Shown here piece after piece: positions 28,029 to 36,339 of a stretch of DNA of 64,000 nucleotides. The stretch is from positions 124,001-188,000 of the forward strand of contig JAPOWG010000011.1 in the NCBI GenBank assembly GCA_026707745.1, given 5' to 3'. The notes beneath the pieces are model-generated. The model made no database searches. It was not told the origin of the DNA and saw only the letters and a program-made list of their open reading frames with translations. This DNA is from Chloroflexota bacterium. GTDB lineage: Bacteria > Chloroflexota > Anaerolineae > Aggregatilineales > Phototrophicaceae. A program made the position numbers and the translations under genes. The stretch's first letter is position 1, and every line of letters starts with the position of its first letter.

Positions 28029-28781
28029 CTATTCCAACTGATCCTCTGATTCGTTCAACTCCGGCAGTCCGACAGCTTCCAGTTGCTGCAGCGCGGCGCG
28101 CGCGGCGTCTTGGGCCGCGGCGCGTTTGCTGGCGCCGCTCCCGCTGCCGATAATGCTTTCCCCGATCGAGACCTCAACGCGGAATTCGCGGGCGTGGTCT
28201 GGACCCTGCGCGCCGGCCAGACGGTAACTGGGCGCGATGCTCAGCCGCGCTTGAATCTGCTCCTGCAATTCACTGCGGGCGTCGAGATGCAGATTGTTTT
28301 CAATCACGTAGTCGAGCAATTCCAGCAGGCTGGGGGTGACGAAGCCCTTGACGGTTTCCATTCCGCTGTCGAGGTACATGGCGCCAATGACGGCTTCGAA
28401 GGCGCGACACAAGTTCGTGATGCGCTGACGCCCACCCGTGATTTCCTCGCCATGTCCGATACGCAAGAATTCCCCAAGTTGGAATTGTGTTCCGATATGC
28501 GCCAGCGATTCGGTCCTCACGAGGGCAGCGCGCAACTGGGTCAATTCACCTTCGGAAACGTCGGGGTACTTCTGAAACAGCATGTCGGCGACTATGATGT
28601 CGAGCACGGCATCGCCGAGGAATTCCAGCCTTTCATTGTCGCGGATCGAACCGTCTTCACCGGCGTATTCGTTGACGAATGAACGATGGGTCAATGCTTG
28701 GGTCAGCAGATCCGGATCAGTGAAACGGAGGCCAAGAATGTTTTGAAAACGACTTATCTTGTTGTTGTCAGACTTTGACAT
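28029..28781 (-). CDS. rnc: Ribonuclease III
   Basis: RNase III cuts double-stranded RNA in rRNA and mRNA processing. The 250-residue protein has the endonuclease domain with the NERLEFLGDAVLD signature (about residues 47-59) and the second catalytic acidic pair in FEAVIGAMYLD, then a double-stranded RNA-binding domain ending in GSGSGASKRAAAQDAARAAL. The frame is open for 27 more codons upstream, but those residues are hydrophobic and unlike RNase III, so the ATG at 28781 is chosen. It lacks a clear ribosome site, so the start is less sure than the identity. Convergent with the helicase gene, one base apart. Confidence 0.95.
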   Translation of the reverse strand: MSKSDNNKISRFQNILGLRFTDPDLLTQALTHRSFVNEYAGEDGSIRDNERLEFLGDAVLDIIVADMLFQKYPDVSEGELTQLRAALVRTESLAHIGTQFQLGEFLRIGHGEEITGGRQRITNLCRAFEAVIGAMYLDSGMETVKGFVTPSLLELLDYVIENNLHLDARSELQEQIQARLSIAPSYRLAGAQGPDHAREFRVEVSIGESIIGSGSGASKRAAAQDAARAALQQLEAVGLPELNESEDQLE

Positions 28782-28867
28782 GGTTCTAAGTAGTACCAAT
28801 AACATAATGCGAAAAAATCTCATTTGTAGCGAAAGTTCTGGATGTAATCCTAGTCTCGCCAAATGCG

Positions 28868-28909
28868 CTCCCCCTCTCCGTTGCTACGGGGAGGGGGCCG
28901 GGGGCTGGG
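28868..28909. repeat. C-rich/G-rich inverted repeat (CTCCCCCTCTCC type)
   Basis: CCCCCTCTCCG and CGGGGAGGGGG form an 11-bp stem around TTGCTA, followed by GGGGGCTGGGG. This type of intergenic hairpin is widespread in bacterial genomes. It lies between rnc and the moaD/E gene. Confidence 0.7.
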
Positions 28910-29021
28910 GTTGAATAAAGACCTTTTCGCATTCTCATTACTTACTTTGCTGCCGCAACTGCGCTAGCGGGAGAATCCTGTTCGAGCGTCTTTGCAGCAC
29001 GACTCTAGTATGAGTGCCAGT

Positions 29022-29753
29022 TTATGAACCCGCCTGATCCTCGACCTTTGGCCGATAGCTGCCTTCGACCCAGGCTTGACCGTCCGAGCCGATTTCCTTT
29101 TTCCACACCGGGACGATCTCCTTAAGGCGGTCAATGCCATAGCGCGCGGCTTCGAAACAGCCGTCGTCGCGGTGAGGCGCTGAACAGGCGATGAGGACCG
29201 TGTTGTCGCCAACTTGCAATTTGCCGATCCGCTGGACGATTGCGATACCTTCAACCTTTTGCCACTGGCCGCGGATCTCTTGCGCGACCTGTTTCATCTT
29301 TGCCAGCGCCATCGGCCGGTATGCCTCGTATTCCAGGGACTCGGTTCGCGGAATATGGCCATCTCTTTCTGTCTGGCCGCGGACCAGGCCGGTGAACAAA
29401 CAAGCCGCGCCCGTGCGCGGGGTGCTAATCGCCGCGATAATCTCGTCGTGGTTGATCGCTTGATCGGGGAGGCGGAAAACCTCCGGTCGTTCGGGGTTCT
29501 CAAGGGATCCCCCGCTGACAGGCGGAAAGAAAGCCACTTCATCGCCATCCCGGATGGTATCCTTGTCAAATGCGTATTCTTCGTTGACGGCGGCCAGCGC
29601 GATGCCCAGGTTGTCTTTTATGGCCGGGTAAGTCGCGATCAAGGTTTGCCTCAGTTGCGCGACGGTGCTGCTCGTCGCCGTCATTTCGACCGTCAGTTGT
29701 CGCGCCCCGACCAGATCGCGCAAGGTGGCGAAGAAAAGTACTCTTACTTGCAT
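29022..29753 (-). CDS. MoaD-MoaE fusion, molybdopterin synthase in one chain
   Basis: Molybdopterin synthase adds two sulfurs to cyclic pyranopterin. In this 243-residue protein the first 82 residues are MoaD (ubiquitin fold ending FFPPVSGG) and residues 90-240 are MoaE (FRLPDQAINHDEII, FTGLVRG, SAPHRDDGCFEAARYG, KKEIGSDGQAWVEG with the catalytic lysines). The MoaD Gly-Gly, which must be free to carry the thiocarboxylate, is internal at 81-82, so cleavage is expected after it, as described for mycobacterial MoaX. Start at 29753 with GAGGA upstream; a longer frame runs back into a dispersed repeat and is rejected. Confidence 0.9.
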   Translation of the reverse strand: MQVRVLFFATLRDLVGARQLTVEMTATSSTVAQLRQTLIATYPAIKDNLGIALAAVNEEYAFDKDTIRDGDEVAFFPPVSGGSLENPERPEVFRLPDQAINHDEIIAAISTPRTGAACLFTGLVRGQTERDGHIPRTESLEYEAYRPMALAKMKQVAQEIRGQWQKVEGIAIVQRIGKLQVGDNTVLIACSAPHRDDGCFEAARYGIDRLKEIVPVWKKEIGSDGQAWVEGSYRPKVEDQAGS

Positions 29754-29767
29754 ATTGGTCCTCTTTT

Positions 29768-29853
29768 TTACAAACCGCCTTCCTCGTGCCAAGCGGAAGC
29801 TTGTTATTCGGCGAGAGCGCGGCAGACTTTATCGCCGCCGCCGAGCGGCTGCG
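29768..29853 (+). repeat. Dispersed repeat family 1, copy D
   Basis: This is a shorter and more diverged copy, from TTTACAAACCGCC to GAGCGGCTGCGCTG. It lies between the moaC stop region and the moaD/E start and overlaps the last 16 or so codons of moaC on the opposite strand. Confidence 0.65.
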
Positions 29854-30334
29854 CTGCCCTAAAGTCGCCCCGCGTACCGCCGCGTTTCTCCAACAGGCGA
29901 ATGTTGGTCAAAGACATGTCGCGATCGACCGCTTTTGCCATATCGTATATCGTCAAGGCCGCAACGGAAACGGCGGTCAAGGCTTCCATTTCCACCCCGG
30001 TCACGCCGCTCGTTTTGACGGTTGCGACGATGTCGATCGCGCTGTTGCTGTCGTCAAATGCCAGGTCGACTGCAATCTTGTCCAGGGCAATGGGATGGCA
30101 AAGCGGGATGAGCTCGGCCGTGCGCTTGGCGCCCATGATGCCAGCAATGCGGGCCGCGCCTAGCAAGTCGCCTTTCTTAAGATTGCCTTCTCGAATCATT
30201 GCCAGGGTCTCGGCTTTCATCACGACGCTGCCGGCAGCAATGGCGATCCGGTCGCTTACGGGTTTGTCGCTGACGTCAACCATGGAGACTTGGCCATCAG
30301 CGTCCAGATGCGTTAGTTTGTCATCGCTTGCCAT
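29804..30334 (-). CDS. moaC: Cyclic pyranopterin monophosphate synthase MoaC
   Basis: MoaC works with MoaA to make cyclic pyranopterin monophosphate, the first step of molybdenum cofactor synthesis. The 176-residue chain is typical: [39 protein letters not shown], and the catalytic region [26 protein letters not shown]. The family normally ends at about [13 protein letters not shown]; the final 18 residues here are encoded by the opposite strand of a dispersed repeat and are probably an accidental tail. Strong AGGAGA ribosome site. The moaD/E gene follows 50 nt downstream; moaA is not in the window. Confidence 0.95.
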   Translation of the reverse strand: MASDDKLTHLDADGQVSMVDVSDKPVSDRIAIAAGSVVMKAETLAMIREGNLKKGDLLGAARIAGIMGAKRTAELIPLCHPIALDKIAVDLAFDDSNSAIDIVATVKTSGVTGVEMEALTAVSVAALTIYDMAKAVDRDMSLTNIRLLEKRGGTRGDFRAAQPLGGGDKVCRALAE

Positions 30335-30400
30335 CGGATCTCCTGTCGATTATTTCTATGTGCAAAGCGCTGTCCGCATTTTCGGATTGACAACGGATCA

Positions 30401-31087
30401 TCATTCGCCGGGCTCAATTTCAACTAATGCCGAGAAAACGACCCCCTCGCTCAAGTAGTCGAGTCCTTGGTCGTCATATATGGATCGCACTCCCTCGCTC
30501 TGTGTCAGATGTTCGCCGGGGAGGGACATCCTGTAATAGGCGCGGATCGTTCCACCATTGTCTATCATGTCTTGCGCTGCAATCAGATCTAGCGCGTGTA
30601 CGCAACGCTGGCGCGGTCCCAACAGCCGTATATCCGACTCTTCGTAACCGTCGGGATCAGGCCCTTGCCGACCGCGTGTTCCTTCGGCCGGCTCGGGCTC
30701 GACAATAAAGCCAAAGCCGTTGCTCTCGTCGTCGCTGGCGGCGACCACGATGTTGTCCTCTTGAAATACGATAGGCAGCGTGCCAAGCGACAGATTGCTC
30801 ACGGTCAATCGGATGAGCAAGTCGCCGCTTTCATTCGGCGCTGTAGGCGCGACCGCGAGTTGAAGCGGGTCTTGAACCGAGCGCCCGATAACCGACTGAT
30901 GCGCCGCCAGGTCTCGAGCCGCCGGCAGCCGAGCGCAGGGAATGCCGCCGAACAAATAGGGCGACAGATCCGAGATGAATTGCGGCAAGCGATCCGGCAA
31001 GACGAAGACCAGCAGGACGATCAATAAAATGATGCCAATGAAAGGATTGGGATTGTAGCCGGCGTCGGGGGGAACTACATCTGTCAC
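30401..31087 (-). CDS. Hypothetical membrane-anchored protein
   Basis: I do not recognise this 228-residue protein. One hydrophobic helix (about residues 17-35, FIGIILLIVLLVFVL) follows a short proline- and asparagine-rich N-terminus, so it is probably anchored with its C-terminal 190 residues outside. That part contains a beta-rich stretch (LLIRLTVSNLSLGTLPIVF) resembling an Ig- or FixG-like sandwich. Its GTG start overlaps the miaA stop (GTGA), so it is translated with miaA. A housekeeping link is suggested only by position in the yraN-miaA series. Confidence 0.75.
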   Translation of the reverse strand: MTDVVPPDAGYNPNPFIGIILLIVLLVFVLPDRLPQFISDLSPYLFGGIPCARLPAARDLAAHQSVIGRSVQDPLQLAVAPTAPNESGDLLIRLTVSNLSLGTLPIVFQEDNIVVAASDDESNGFGFIVEPEPAEGTRGRQGPDPDGYEESDIRLLGPRQRCVHALDLIAAQDMIDNGGTIRAYYRMSLPGEHLTQSEGVRSIYDDQGLDYLSEGVVFSALVEIEPGE

Positions 31088-32025
31088 GGATCTTGCCCTA
31101 TCCAGTCGGTCACGGTCTTCGCCAGGAAGTCGGCGTCAATTTCTTCAACATTATGCCATAGAATCCCGTTGTCGTGCCCGCGAAACCACACGTCCTGCCG
31201 GCGGATGAAATCATGGGTGCTGAATTTACCCCGTTCGATCGCGGCGGCCAGCGGCGCGTCATCCAGCAAGTGCTCGGCGATCTCCAGGTAGCCGAGCCCG
31301 CTCATTGCTGGCAAGTCCCGGTCGAATCCCAGATTGAGCAGGTTCTGCACTTCGCGGACAAAGCCGGCTTCGATCATTCTGTCAAACCGCGCATCGACGC
31401 GAGGGTAGAGAATAGCGCGATCCAGGCGCAATCCCAGCCTCAGAATCTTATAGGGCGGGGGCTTCTTCTCTTGCAGCTTGCTAATGGCTTGACCGGTGAG
31501 CCTATGAACCTCGAGAGCCCGTATGACCCGACGATAGTTGTTGGGGTGGATGCGCTCGGCGGCGAGCGGGTCTGCTTGCCTCAGCTTTTCGTGCAAAGCT
31601 CCCGCCGAATGCGCCGCTACAAAGGCTTCCAGTTCCGCGCGCAATTCCTGATCGGGCGGCACACGCGGGATGGACCAACCTTCCTCGATAGCAGTGATGT
31701 ATTGCCCCGTTCCGCCGACGAGCAGCGGCAACTTTCCCTTGGCGTGGCTGTCGTCAATGCAGCGGTAGGCGAGGTCCTGGTATTCGGCCAGGCTCAAATT
31801 GCTGTCCGGCGCGACAAAATCAATCAAGTGATGCGGCACCAAGGTCCGTTGCTCCGGCGTCGGTTTCGCCGTGCCGATATCCATGTATCGATAGATCTGA
31901 CGGCTGTCCGCTCCGACGATTTCCCCGTTCAAGCGCAGCGCCAAGTCGATAGCCAATTCAGTTTTTCCGACGCCGGTAGGACCGAGAAGGATAAGGAGAG
32001 GGGGCGCTTTACCAGTCAAAGGCAT
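31084..32025 (-). CDS. miaA: tRNA dimethylallyltransferase MiaA
   Basis: MiaA transfers a dimethylallyl group to A37 of tRNAs that read codons starting with U. The sequence shows the P-loop LLGPTGVGKTELAIDLAL, the DSRQIYRYMDIGTAKP substrate motif, HLIDFVAPDSNLSLAEY, LVGGTGQYI and NNYRRVIRALEV. The core begins at PPLLILLG, so the ATG at 32025 is preferred, giving about 313 residues. ATG codons at 32034 and 32061 are possible; none has a clear ribosome site. It overlaps the yraN end by 17 bp and shares GTGA with the next gene. Confidence 0.95.
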   Translation of the reverse strand: MPLTGKAPPLLILLGPTGVGKTELAIDLALRLNGEIVGADSRQIYRYMDIGTAKPTPEQRTLVPHHLIDFVAPDSNLSLAEYQDLAYRCIDDSHAKGKLPLLVGGTGQYITAIEEGWSIPRVPPDQELRAELEAFVAAHSAGALHEKLRQADPLAAERIHPNNYRRVIRALEVHRLTGQAISKLQEKKPPPYKILRLGLRLDRAILYPRVDARFDRMIEAGFVREVQNLLNLGFDRDLPAMSGLGYLEIAEHLLDDAPLAAAIERGKFSTHDFIRRQDVWFRGHDNGILWHNVEEIDADFLAKTVTDWIGQDP

Positions 32026-32374
32026 CCTCAACATGATCAATGACCGGATGCCCGCGGCCATGCAAGGCGATGCCTATAGCGTCCATGCGCCAGCGCGCGT
32101 CATCCAGCTCGTGCTCGTGAAGGTATTGATAGGCTGCCTTGACGAGCCTTTCGTGTTTGGCTCGGCTTATGCCGGCGAAAGCCGATTCAGTATCCCTGTC
32201 TTGTCTCGTCTTCACTTCAACAAAGACGATGACGCCATTGGCTCGCGCGACAATGTCGATCTCGCCATATCGCGTCGACCAGTTGCTGGTGACAATTTCA
32301 TAGCCTTGATTGACGAGATATTGCCGGGCGAGGGATTCGCCCCGGGCGCCGAGCGAGCGAGCGGGATGCGTCAT
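32009..32374 (-). CDS. yraN: YraN/UPF0102-family nuclease-like protein
   Basis: This 121-residue protein matches the UPF0102 family: GARGESLARQYLVNQGYEIV, then NWSTRYGEIDIVARANGVIVFVEVKTR, whose E-I-D and E-V-K are the catalytic residues of the restriction-endonuclease-like fold. The family is linked to DNA processing but its function is poorly defined. It is first in a minus-strand series with miaA, with a possible promoter just upstream (32402-32429). Ribosome site GGAAATAAG. Confidence 0.93.
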   Translation of the reverse strand: MTHPARSLGARGESLARQYLVNQGYEIVTSNWSTRYGEIDIVARANGVIVFVEVKTRQDRDTESAFAGISRAKHERLVKAAYQYLHEHELDDARWRMDAIGIALHGRGHPVIDHVEDAFDW

Positions 32375-32401
32375 CTTATTTCCATGGTTTGGCTATTCAC
32401 C

Positions 32402-32429
32402 ATCATATCTTAGAAACAACGCCGTACAA
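32402..32429 (-). promoter_or_regulatory. Possible promoter of the yraN-miaA series
   Basis: On the minus strand TTGTAC and TATGAT are separated by 16 nt, about 30 nt before the yraN start. The boxes are imperfect. Confidence 0.4.
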
Positions 32430-32442
32430 GCGCTATTCGCTG

Positions 32443-32470
32443 TTGAAAACAACGCATATTGCGATAAGAT
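32443..32470 (+). promoter_or_regulatory. Possible promoter of the membrane pyrophosphatase gene
   Basis: TTGAAA (32443-32448) and TAAGAT (32465-32470) are 16 nt apart, back to back with the yraN promoter. Transcription from here would leave a leader of about 245 nt before the gene. Confidence 0.45.
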
Positions 32471-32476
32471 TCGCTG

Positions 32477-32723
32477 GTCATGTGTTGGCGCACTTTGCTG
32501 CGAGGACCTACATCATACAACTGGCGCGAGGCCCCAGTGAAGTCCTTTGGCAAATCCACCGTACCCGGCGTAGAAGATCCATCAACGAGAGCGTCCGATT
32601 CGTCCAGAATCTGATTGACAGCTCGCCAGGATTAAAGCTGTACCGTGGCGGGTCCGCTGCGGGGGGCGCACCCGCGCGAAGGAGCCGCGCATGACTTGGG
32701 CAGTGGACAGAGGAGTCTGATAA
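32477..32723 (+). other. Long untranslated leader of hppA with a GC hairpin
   Basis: No gene is supported here. A GC-rich hairpin GCGGGT/ACCCGC (32648-32675) lies about 50 nt before the start codon. I looked for fluoride-riboswitch features, since this class is known upstream of pyrophosphatases, and saw none. Confidence 0.4.
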
Positions 32724-34955
32724 ATGATTGATATAAATACAGCCGTCTTGATTGCGGTCGTAGCTGGAGTGATTGGATTGCTGTTCTCGCTCTATCAGCG
32801 CAGCTATGTTTTGGCGCAGGATGAAGGATCCGACCGCATGAAACAGATAGCCGCGGCGATTCAACGCGGGGCGCAGGCTTTTCTAAGTCGAGAATATCGC
32901 GCCGTGGCCATCCTGGTTGCGATTGTGACGGTTGCGCTTGTCTTCTTGAGCTCGGTGCCGGGATCCGGCATGTCCGCCTTCACGGCGGTGGCCTTTGTGC
33001 TGGGCGCTTTGGCGTCAGGGCTTTCCGGCTATATCGGGATGTACATTGCGGTGCGCGCCAATGTTCGCACTGCGCAGGCCGCGTCCCAAAGTTTGAATAA
33101 AGGCCTGCGTGTCGCCTTCGCCAGCGGTACGGTGATGAGCACCATGGTTGTATCGCTCGCGCTACTCGGCATCAGCATCTTGTTCATTATCTTCGTCAAT
33201 GAACTGGGCAATGCCGCTCAGGCGGCGTCTGCCCTGGCGGGATTTGGTTTCGGCGGCACGTCGATCGCTATCTTCGCGCGCGTCGGCGGCGGCATCTATA
33301 CCAAAGCCGCTGATGTTGGCGCGGACCTGGTCGGCAAGACCGAAGCGGGGATCCCGGAAGACGATCCGCGCAATCCGGCCACAATCGCGGACAATGTCGG
33401 CGACAACGTTGGTGATGTGGCCGGAATGGGTTCCGACCTGTTCGAGAGCTACGCCAGTTCTATTATTGCCGCGATTGCGCTGGCGACAAGCGCCGGCGCC
33501 TTTGTTGGCGACGGCTTGGTGGCGGCGCAGGTATTTCCGCTGCTGGTCGCGACTGCCGGTCTTGTCATCAGTATCATCGCGAGCTTCTTGGTTAAAACGG
33601 AAGAGGGGGCCGACCAAGAGCGGCTGCTTGGCAGCATCCGCACGGGCATCTATAGCGCTTCAGTGATGATGGGAATCGTCGTGATCATCCTGGGTTTTGC
33701 GCTGCCATTCGGGGAGAAAAACGTCGGCATTGTCATTGCCACGCTGAGCGGGCTGATAGGTGGTGTACTGATCGGCTATTTCACTGAATACTTCACGGCC
33801 GATACCTATGGACCCACGAAGTCCCTTTCCGCGTCGGCTGAAGGCGGAGCGGGCATTGTGGTTATCCGAGGGCTGGCATTGGGCATGATGAGCACGCTGG
33901 CGCCGGTCGCCATTGTGGTCGTGGTTACATTGTTGGCAACATCGCAAGCGGACCTTTACGGCGTGGCGGTCGCGGCCGTTGGCATGTTGTCGACGCTGGG
34001 AATCACCCTGGCGACTGACGCCTACGGTCCGGTTGCGGATAACGCCGGTGGCATCGCCGAAATGTCCGACCTGCCGGAAGAGGTCCGGGACCGCACCGAC
34101 GCGCTGGACAGCCTGGGGAATACCACCGCCGCCACCGGCAAGGGCTTCGCGATCGGCTCGGCGGCCATGACGGCGCTGGCGCTGACCGCCGCCTTTATCA
34201 CAGCGCTGACGGCGGGGGGCAGTTCCGCGCTTGGTTCGTCAATCGATCCAGCGAAACTGTTGCTAAATCCACAGTTTGTCACGGGCCTTTTCATCGGCGG
34301 GTTGCTTCCTTACATTTTCAGCGCCTTGACGATGGTAGCGGTGGGCGACGCCGCCCAGCAGATCGTTGAGGAAGTGCGCCGACAGTTCCGCGAAATCAAA
34401 GGCATTATGGAAGGAGAAGCCGAACCGGACTATGAACGCTGCGTGGCCATCAGCACCGACAGCGCCATCAGGCAGATGCTGCTGCCCGGCATAATCGCGG
34501 TTGGCGTGCCGGTTGGCGTGGCGCTGTTGGCGGTATTGGGCCGGGAAAACGCCTTGGGTGATTTTGTGGCGCCGATCACACTGGTCGGTGTCTTGCTGGG
34601 CTCACTCGTATCCGCGTTCATGCTCGCAGTGATGATGGCGAACGCGGGCGGCGCCTGGGACAATGCCAAGAAAAATATCGAAGCTGGCAACTACGGCGGC
34701 AAGGGATCTGACGCGCACAAGGCAGCGGTCGTTGGCGATACGGTTGGCGATCCTTTCAAAGATACGTCGGGACCGTCCTTGAACATTCTCTTGAAGCTGC
34801 TGGCGATCGTGTCTCTGGTCATCGCGCCCTTAATCGGCAGCGCTTTTCCGGCGAGTATCGATGCCGCGGGCGAAGGGCCCCCCGCAGTTGAGCAGACCGT
34901 AGATGATGATGGCAATCAAGCCAGCGACGGGGGCAACGGTTCATCGGGCGGATAG
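32724..34955 (+). CDS. hppA: Membrane-bound ion-pumping pyrophosphatase
   Basis: This enzyme hydrolyses pyrophosphate and pumps H+ or Na+ out of the cytoplasm. The 743-residue protein has about 16 membrane helices and the signature catalytic block [20 protein letters not shown] followed by [20 protein letters not shown] (from residue 205). [16 protein letters not shown] carries Ala, not Lys, at the position that decides potassium dependence, so a K+-stimulated type is expected. Whether it moves H+ or Na+ is not settled by what I can read. The last 35 residues are acidic and glycine-rich, longer than in most homologues. GAGGAG ribosome site. Confidence 0.96.
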   Translation: MIDINTAVLIAVVAGVIGLLFSLYQRSYVLAQDEGSDRMKQIAAAIQRGAQAFLSREYRAVAILVAIVTVALVFLSSVPGSGMSAFTAVAFVLGALASGLSGYIGMYIAVRANVRTAQAASQSLNKGLRVAFASGTVMSTMVVSLALLGISILFIIFVNELGNAAQAASALAGFGFGGTSIAIFARVGGGIYTKAADVGADLVGKTEAGIPEDDPRNPATIADNVGDNVGDVAGMGSDLFESYASSIIAAIALATSAGAFVGDGLVAAQVFPLLVATAGLVISIIASFLVKTEEGADQERLLGSIRTGIYSASVMMGIVVIILGFALPFGEKNVGIVIATLSGLIGGVLIGYFTEYFTADTYGPTKSLSASAEGGAGIVVIRGLALGMMSTLAPVAIVVVVTLLATSQADLYGVAVAAVGMLSTLGITLATDAYGPVADNAGGIAEMSDLPEEVRDRTDALDSLGNTTAATGKGFAIGSAAMTALALTAAFITALTAGGSSALGSSIDPAKLLLNPQFVTGLFIGGLLPYIFSALTMVAVGDAAQQIVEEVRRQFREIKGIMEGEAEPDYERCVAISTDSAIRQMLLPGIIAVGVPVGVALLAVLGRENALGDFVAPITLVGVLLGSLVSAFMLAVMMANAGGAWDNAKKNIEAGNYGGKGSDAHKAAVVGDTVGDPFKDTSGPSLNILLKLLAIVSLVIAPLIGSAFPASIDAAGEGPPAVEQTVDDDGNQASDGGNGSSGG

Positions 34956-35065
34956 CGCTTGATGAAGTAGGGCTTAAGGCAACAGCATCAGAAAAAATCT
35001 GGTGCTGTTTTGATTGGTCGACTTGAGCGCGCTGGGGAGAAGATCTGAGCGGAACGGAGGCGGGC

Positions 35066-35533
35066 ATGTTCAAAATGGAAGCGGATGGACCACGCGGTCT
35101 GTACTTCGAGGAATTTGAAATTGGCCGGACCATGCGCACCAGAGGCCGTACGATCACGGAAGCGGACCTGGTGCAATTCGCCGCCTTGACCGGCGACTAC
35201 AATCCCATGCATACGGACGCCGAATACAGCAAGGACTCGTTCATGCGCGCGCGAGTCGCGCATGGCATGCTGAGCTTGAGCTACGCGATCGGACAAGCCT
35301 ATCAACTCGGTATTCTGGAGCGCACTGTACTCGGCTTCCGAGGCCTGGATATGAAGTTCAGCAGCCCGGTTTACATCGGCGATACCATACATGCCGAGCT
35401 CAAAGTGACCGAAGCCAAGGAGGCGCGGCGCCTGGGCGGCGGCTTGGTTACCCTGGATCTGCGAATCGTCAAGCAGGACGGGGTGATCGCGCAGAAGGGC
35501 AGCATGTCTTTGCTGATGATGTCTCGGCCGTGA
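35066..35533 (+). CDS. MaoC-like hot-dog dehydratase
   Basis: This 155-residue protein shows the hydratase-2 motif FAALTGDYNPMHTDAEY (about residues 41-56) with catalytic Asp and His, then RVAHGMLSLSYA. The hot-dog fold acts on (R)-3-hydroxyacyl-CoA or related thioesters, dehydrating or hydrating them. The N-terminal YFEEFEIGRTMRTRGRTITE is typical of the MaoC group. The gene stands alone, and its substrate is unknown. GGAGG ribosome site before ATG at 35066. Confidence 0.9.
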   Translation: MFKMEADGPRGLYFEEFEIGRTMRTRGRTITEADLVQFAALTGDYNPMHTDAEYSKDSFMRARVAHGMLSLSYAIGQAYQLGILERTVLGFRGLDMKFSSPVYIGDTIHAELKVTEAKEARRLGGGLVTLDLRIVKQDGVIAQKGSMSLLMMSRP

Positions 35534-35565
35534 AGCGCGCCATACTCATAGTCAAACTCCTCAAG

Positions 35566-35754
35566 CTACCCAGGTTTTGAAGAGAGCAAAAGCGGCAATT
35601 GCCCTTGTCCGCGCGGCCTTGCGGCCGCCGAGCCGTCCGGATAGGGCTTCGCCTCGGTGACTGTTACATGAACGCCGTTCCTGGCCAGGAGAGCGGCGGG
35701 GGTCAAGCCTCTGTCCCCCGCGCCGATGACGACTACTCTTGCTGTGGACCTCAT
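35566..35754 (-). pseudogene. N-terminal remnant of a CrtI-like FAD oxidoreductase
   Basis: The 62-residue frame starts with a dinucleotide-binding fold (VVVIGAGDRGLTPAALLARNGVHVTV) and continues to YPDGSAA, as in phytoene-desaturase-like enzymes, then loses similarity and stops. Real family members have about 450-500 residues. The second glycine of the Rossmann motif reads D-R-G instead of the usual x-G-G. The start codon overlaps the SRPBCC stop (ATGA), the arrangement expected for an intact two-gene operon. I regard it as a truncated, decaying gene. Confidence 0.7.
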
Positions 35755-36221
35755 TTCAGTTGGGTCGCCATCCGTGTGCGGTGGTGTCGGTAAGCGAAGA
35801 GGATCCGCAATGGCAGTCCATCAAAAAACAGCCGTGTCAGGAACCCGGCCAAACCGGGTTTATGCGCCAGGACGATGCGGTCTGTCAGTTCGACGCCGCC
35901 CGGCTTCTTGGTGAAAATGTGCTCATGGCGCCAATAGGCCATCGGACCCTTGATCTGCAGGTCGGCAAAGGAATGAGGGGACGGTCCCGGTTGGTGCCCT
36001 GCGATCCAGCGGATGGGAAAAGGACCGAACCAAAGCGTGAATTCAATTTCGCCTTCCGTGATAGAGCGGCGCGCATCACGGTGCAATTGCATGACGATTG
36101 GGGGAGGCGTCAGCTTGGCGAGCGCCTTTGGATCTTCGTGGAAACGTTTGAGTCGATCGAGCGACGTGCGTATGAAACTGTCTTTGACAAAACTGCGATA
36201 CTCGAGTGCCGTTGCGGACAT
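35751..36221 (-). CDS. SRPBCC-family lipid/ligand-binding protein
   Basis: The protein has 156 residues from the ATG at 36221, which follows GAGGATAGCC. The helix-grip pattern is readable: SFIRTSLDRLKRFHEDPKAL at the start, FTLWFGPFPIRWIAGH, ADLQIKGPMAYWRHEHIF, and LTDRIVLAH near the end. SRPBCC proteins bind hydrophobic ligands. Related ones are often encoded directly before CrtI-like oxidoreductases, and here the remnant of one overlaps the stop codon. The former role may therefore have been in the same isoprenoid or lipid step. Confidence 0.8.
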   Translation of the reverse strand: MSATALEYRSFVKDSFIRTSLDRLKRFHEDPKALAKLTPPPIVMQLHRDARRSITEGEIEFTLWFGPFPIRWIAGHQPGPSPHSFADLQIKGPMAYWRHEHIFTKKPGGVELTDRIVLAHKPGLAGFLTRLFFDGLPLRILFAYRHHRTRMATQLK

Positions 36222-36339
36222 GGCTATCCTCACTGAACGAAACTGCCCTCTGCTTAATTTCATTGTGTCGCGACAGCGGAAAGTCCTTGTCAGAGCCGAG
36301 TAAGAAAGATATGAGAATTTCCTAATCGCGGTCTCACCG

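Noticed and set aside
29754..29792. Longer start of the MoaD-MoaE protein
   Set aside because: The extra residues come from the dispersed repeat; GAGGA precedes the ATG at 29753.
32389..32694. Small plus-strand frame before hppA
   Set aside because: No ribosome site and unusual composition; the region looks like promoters and leader.
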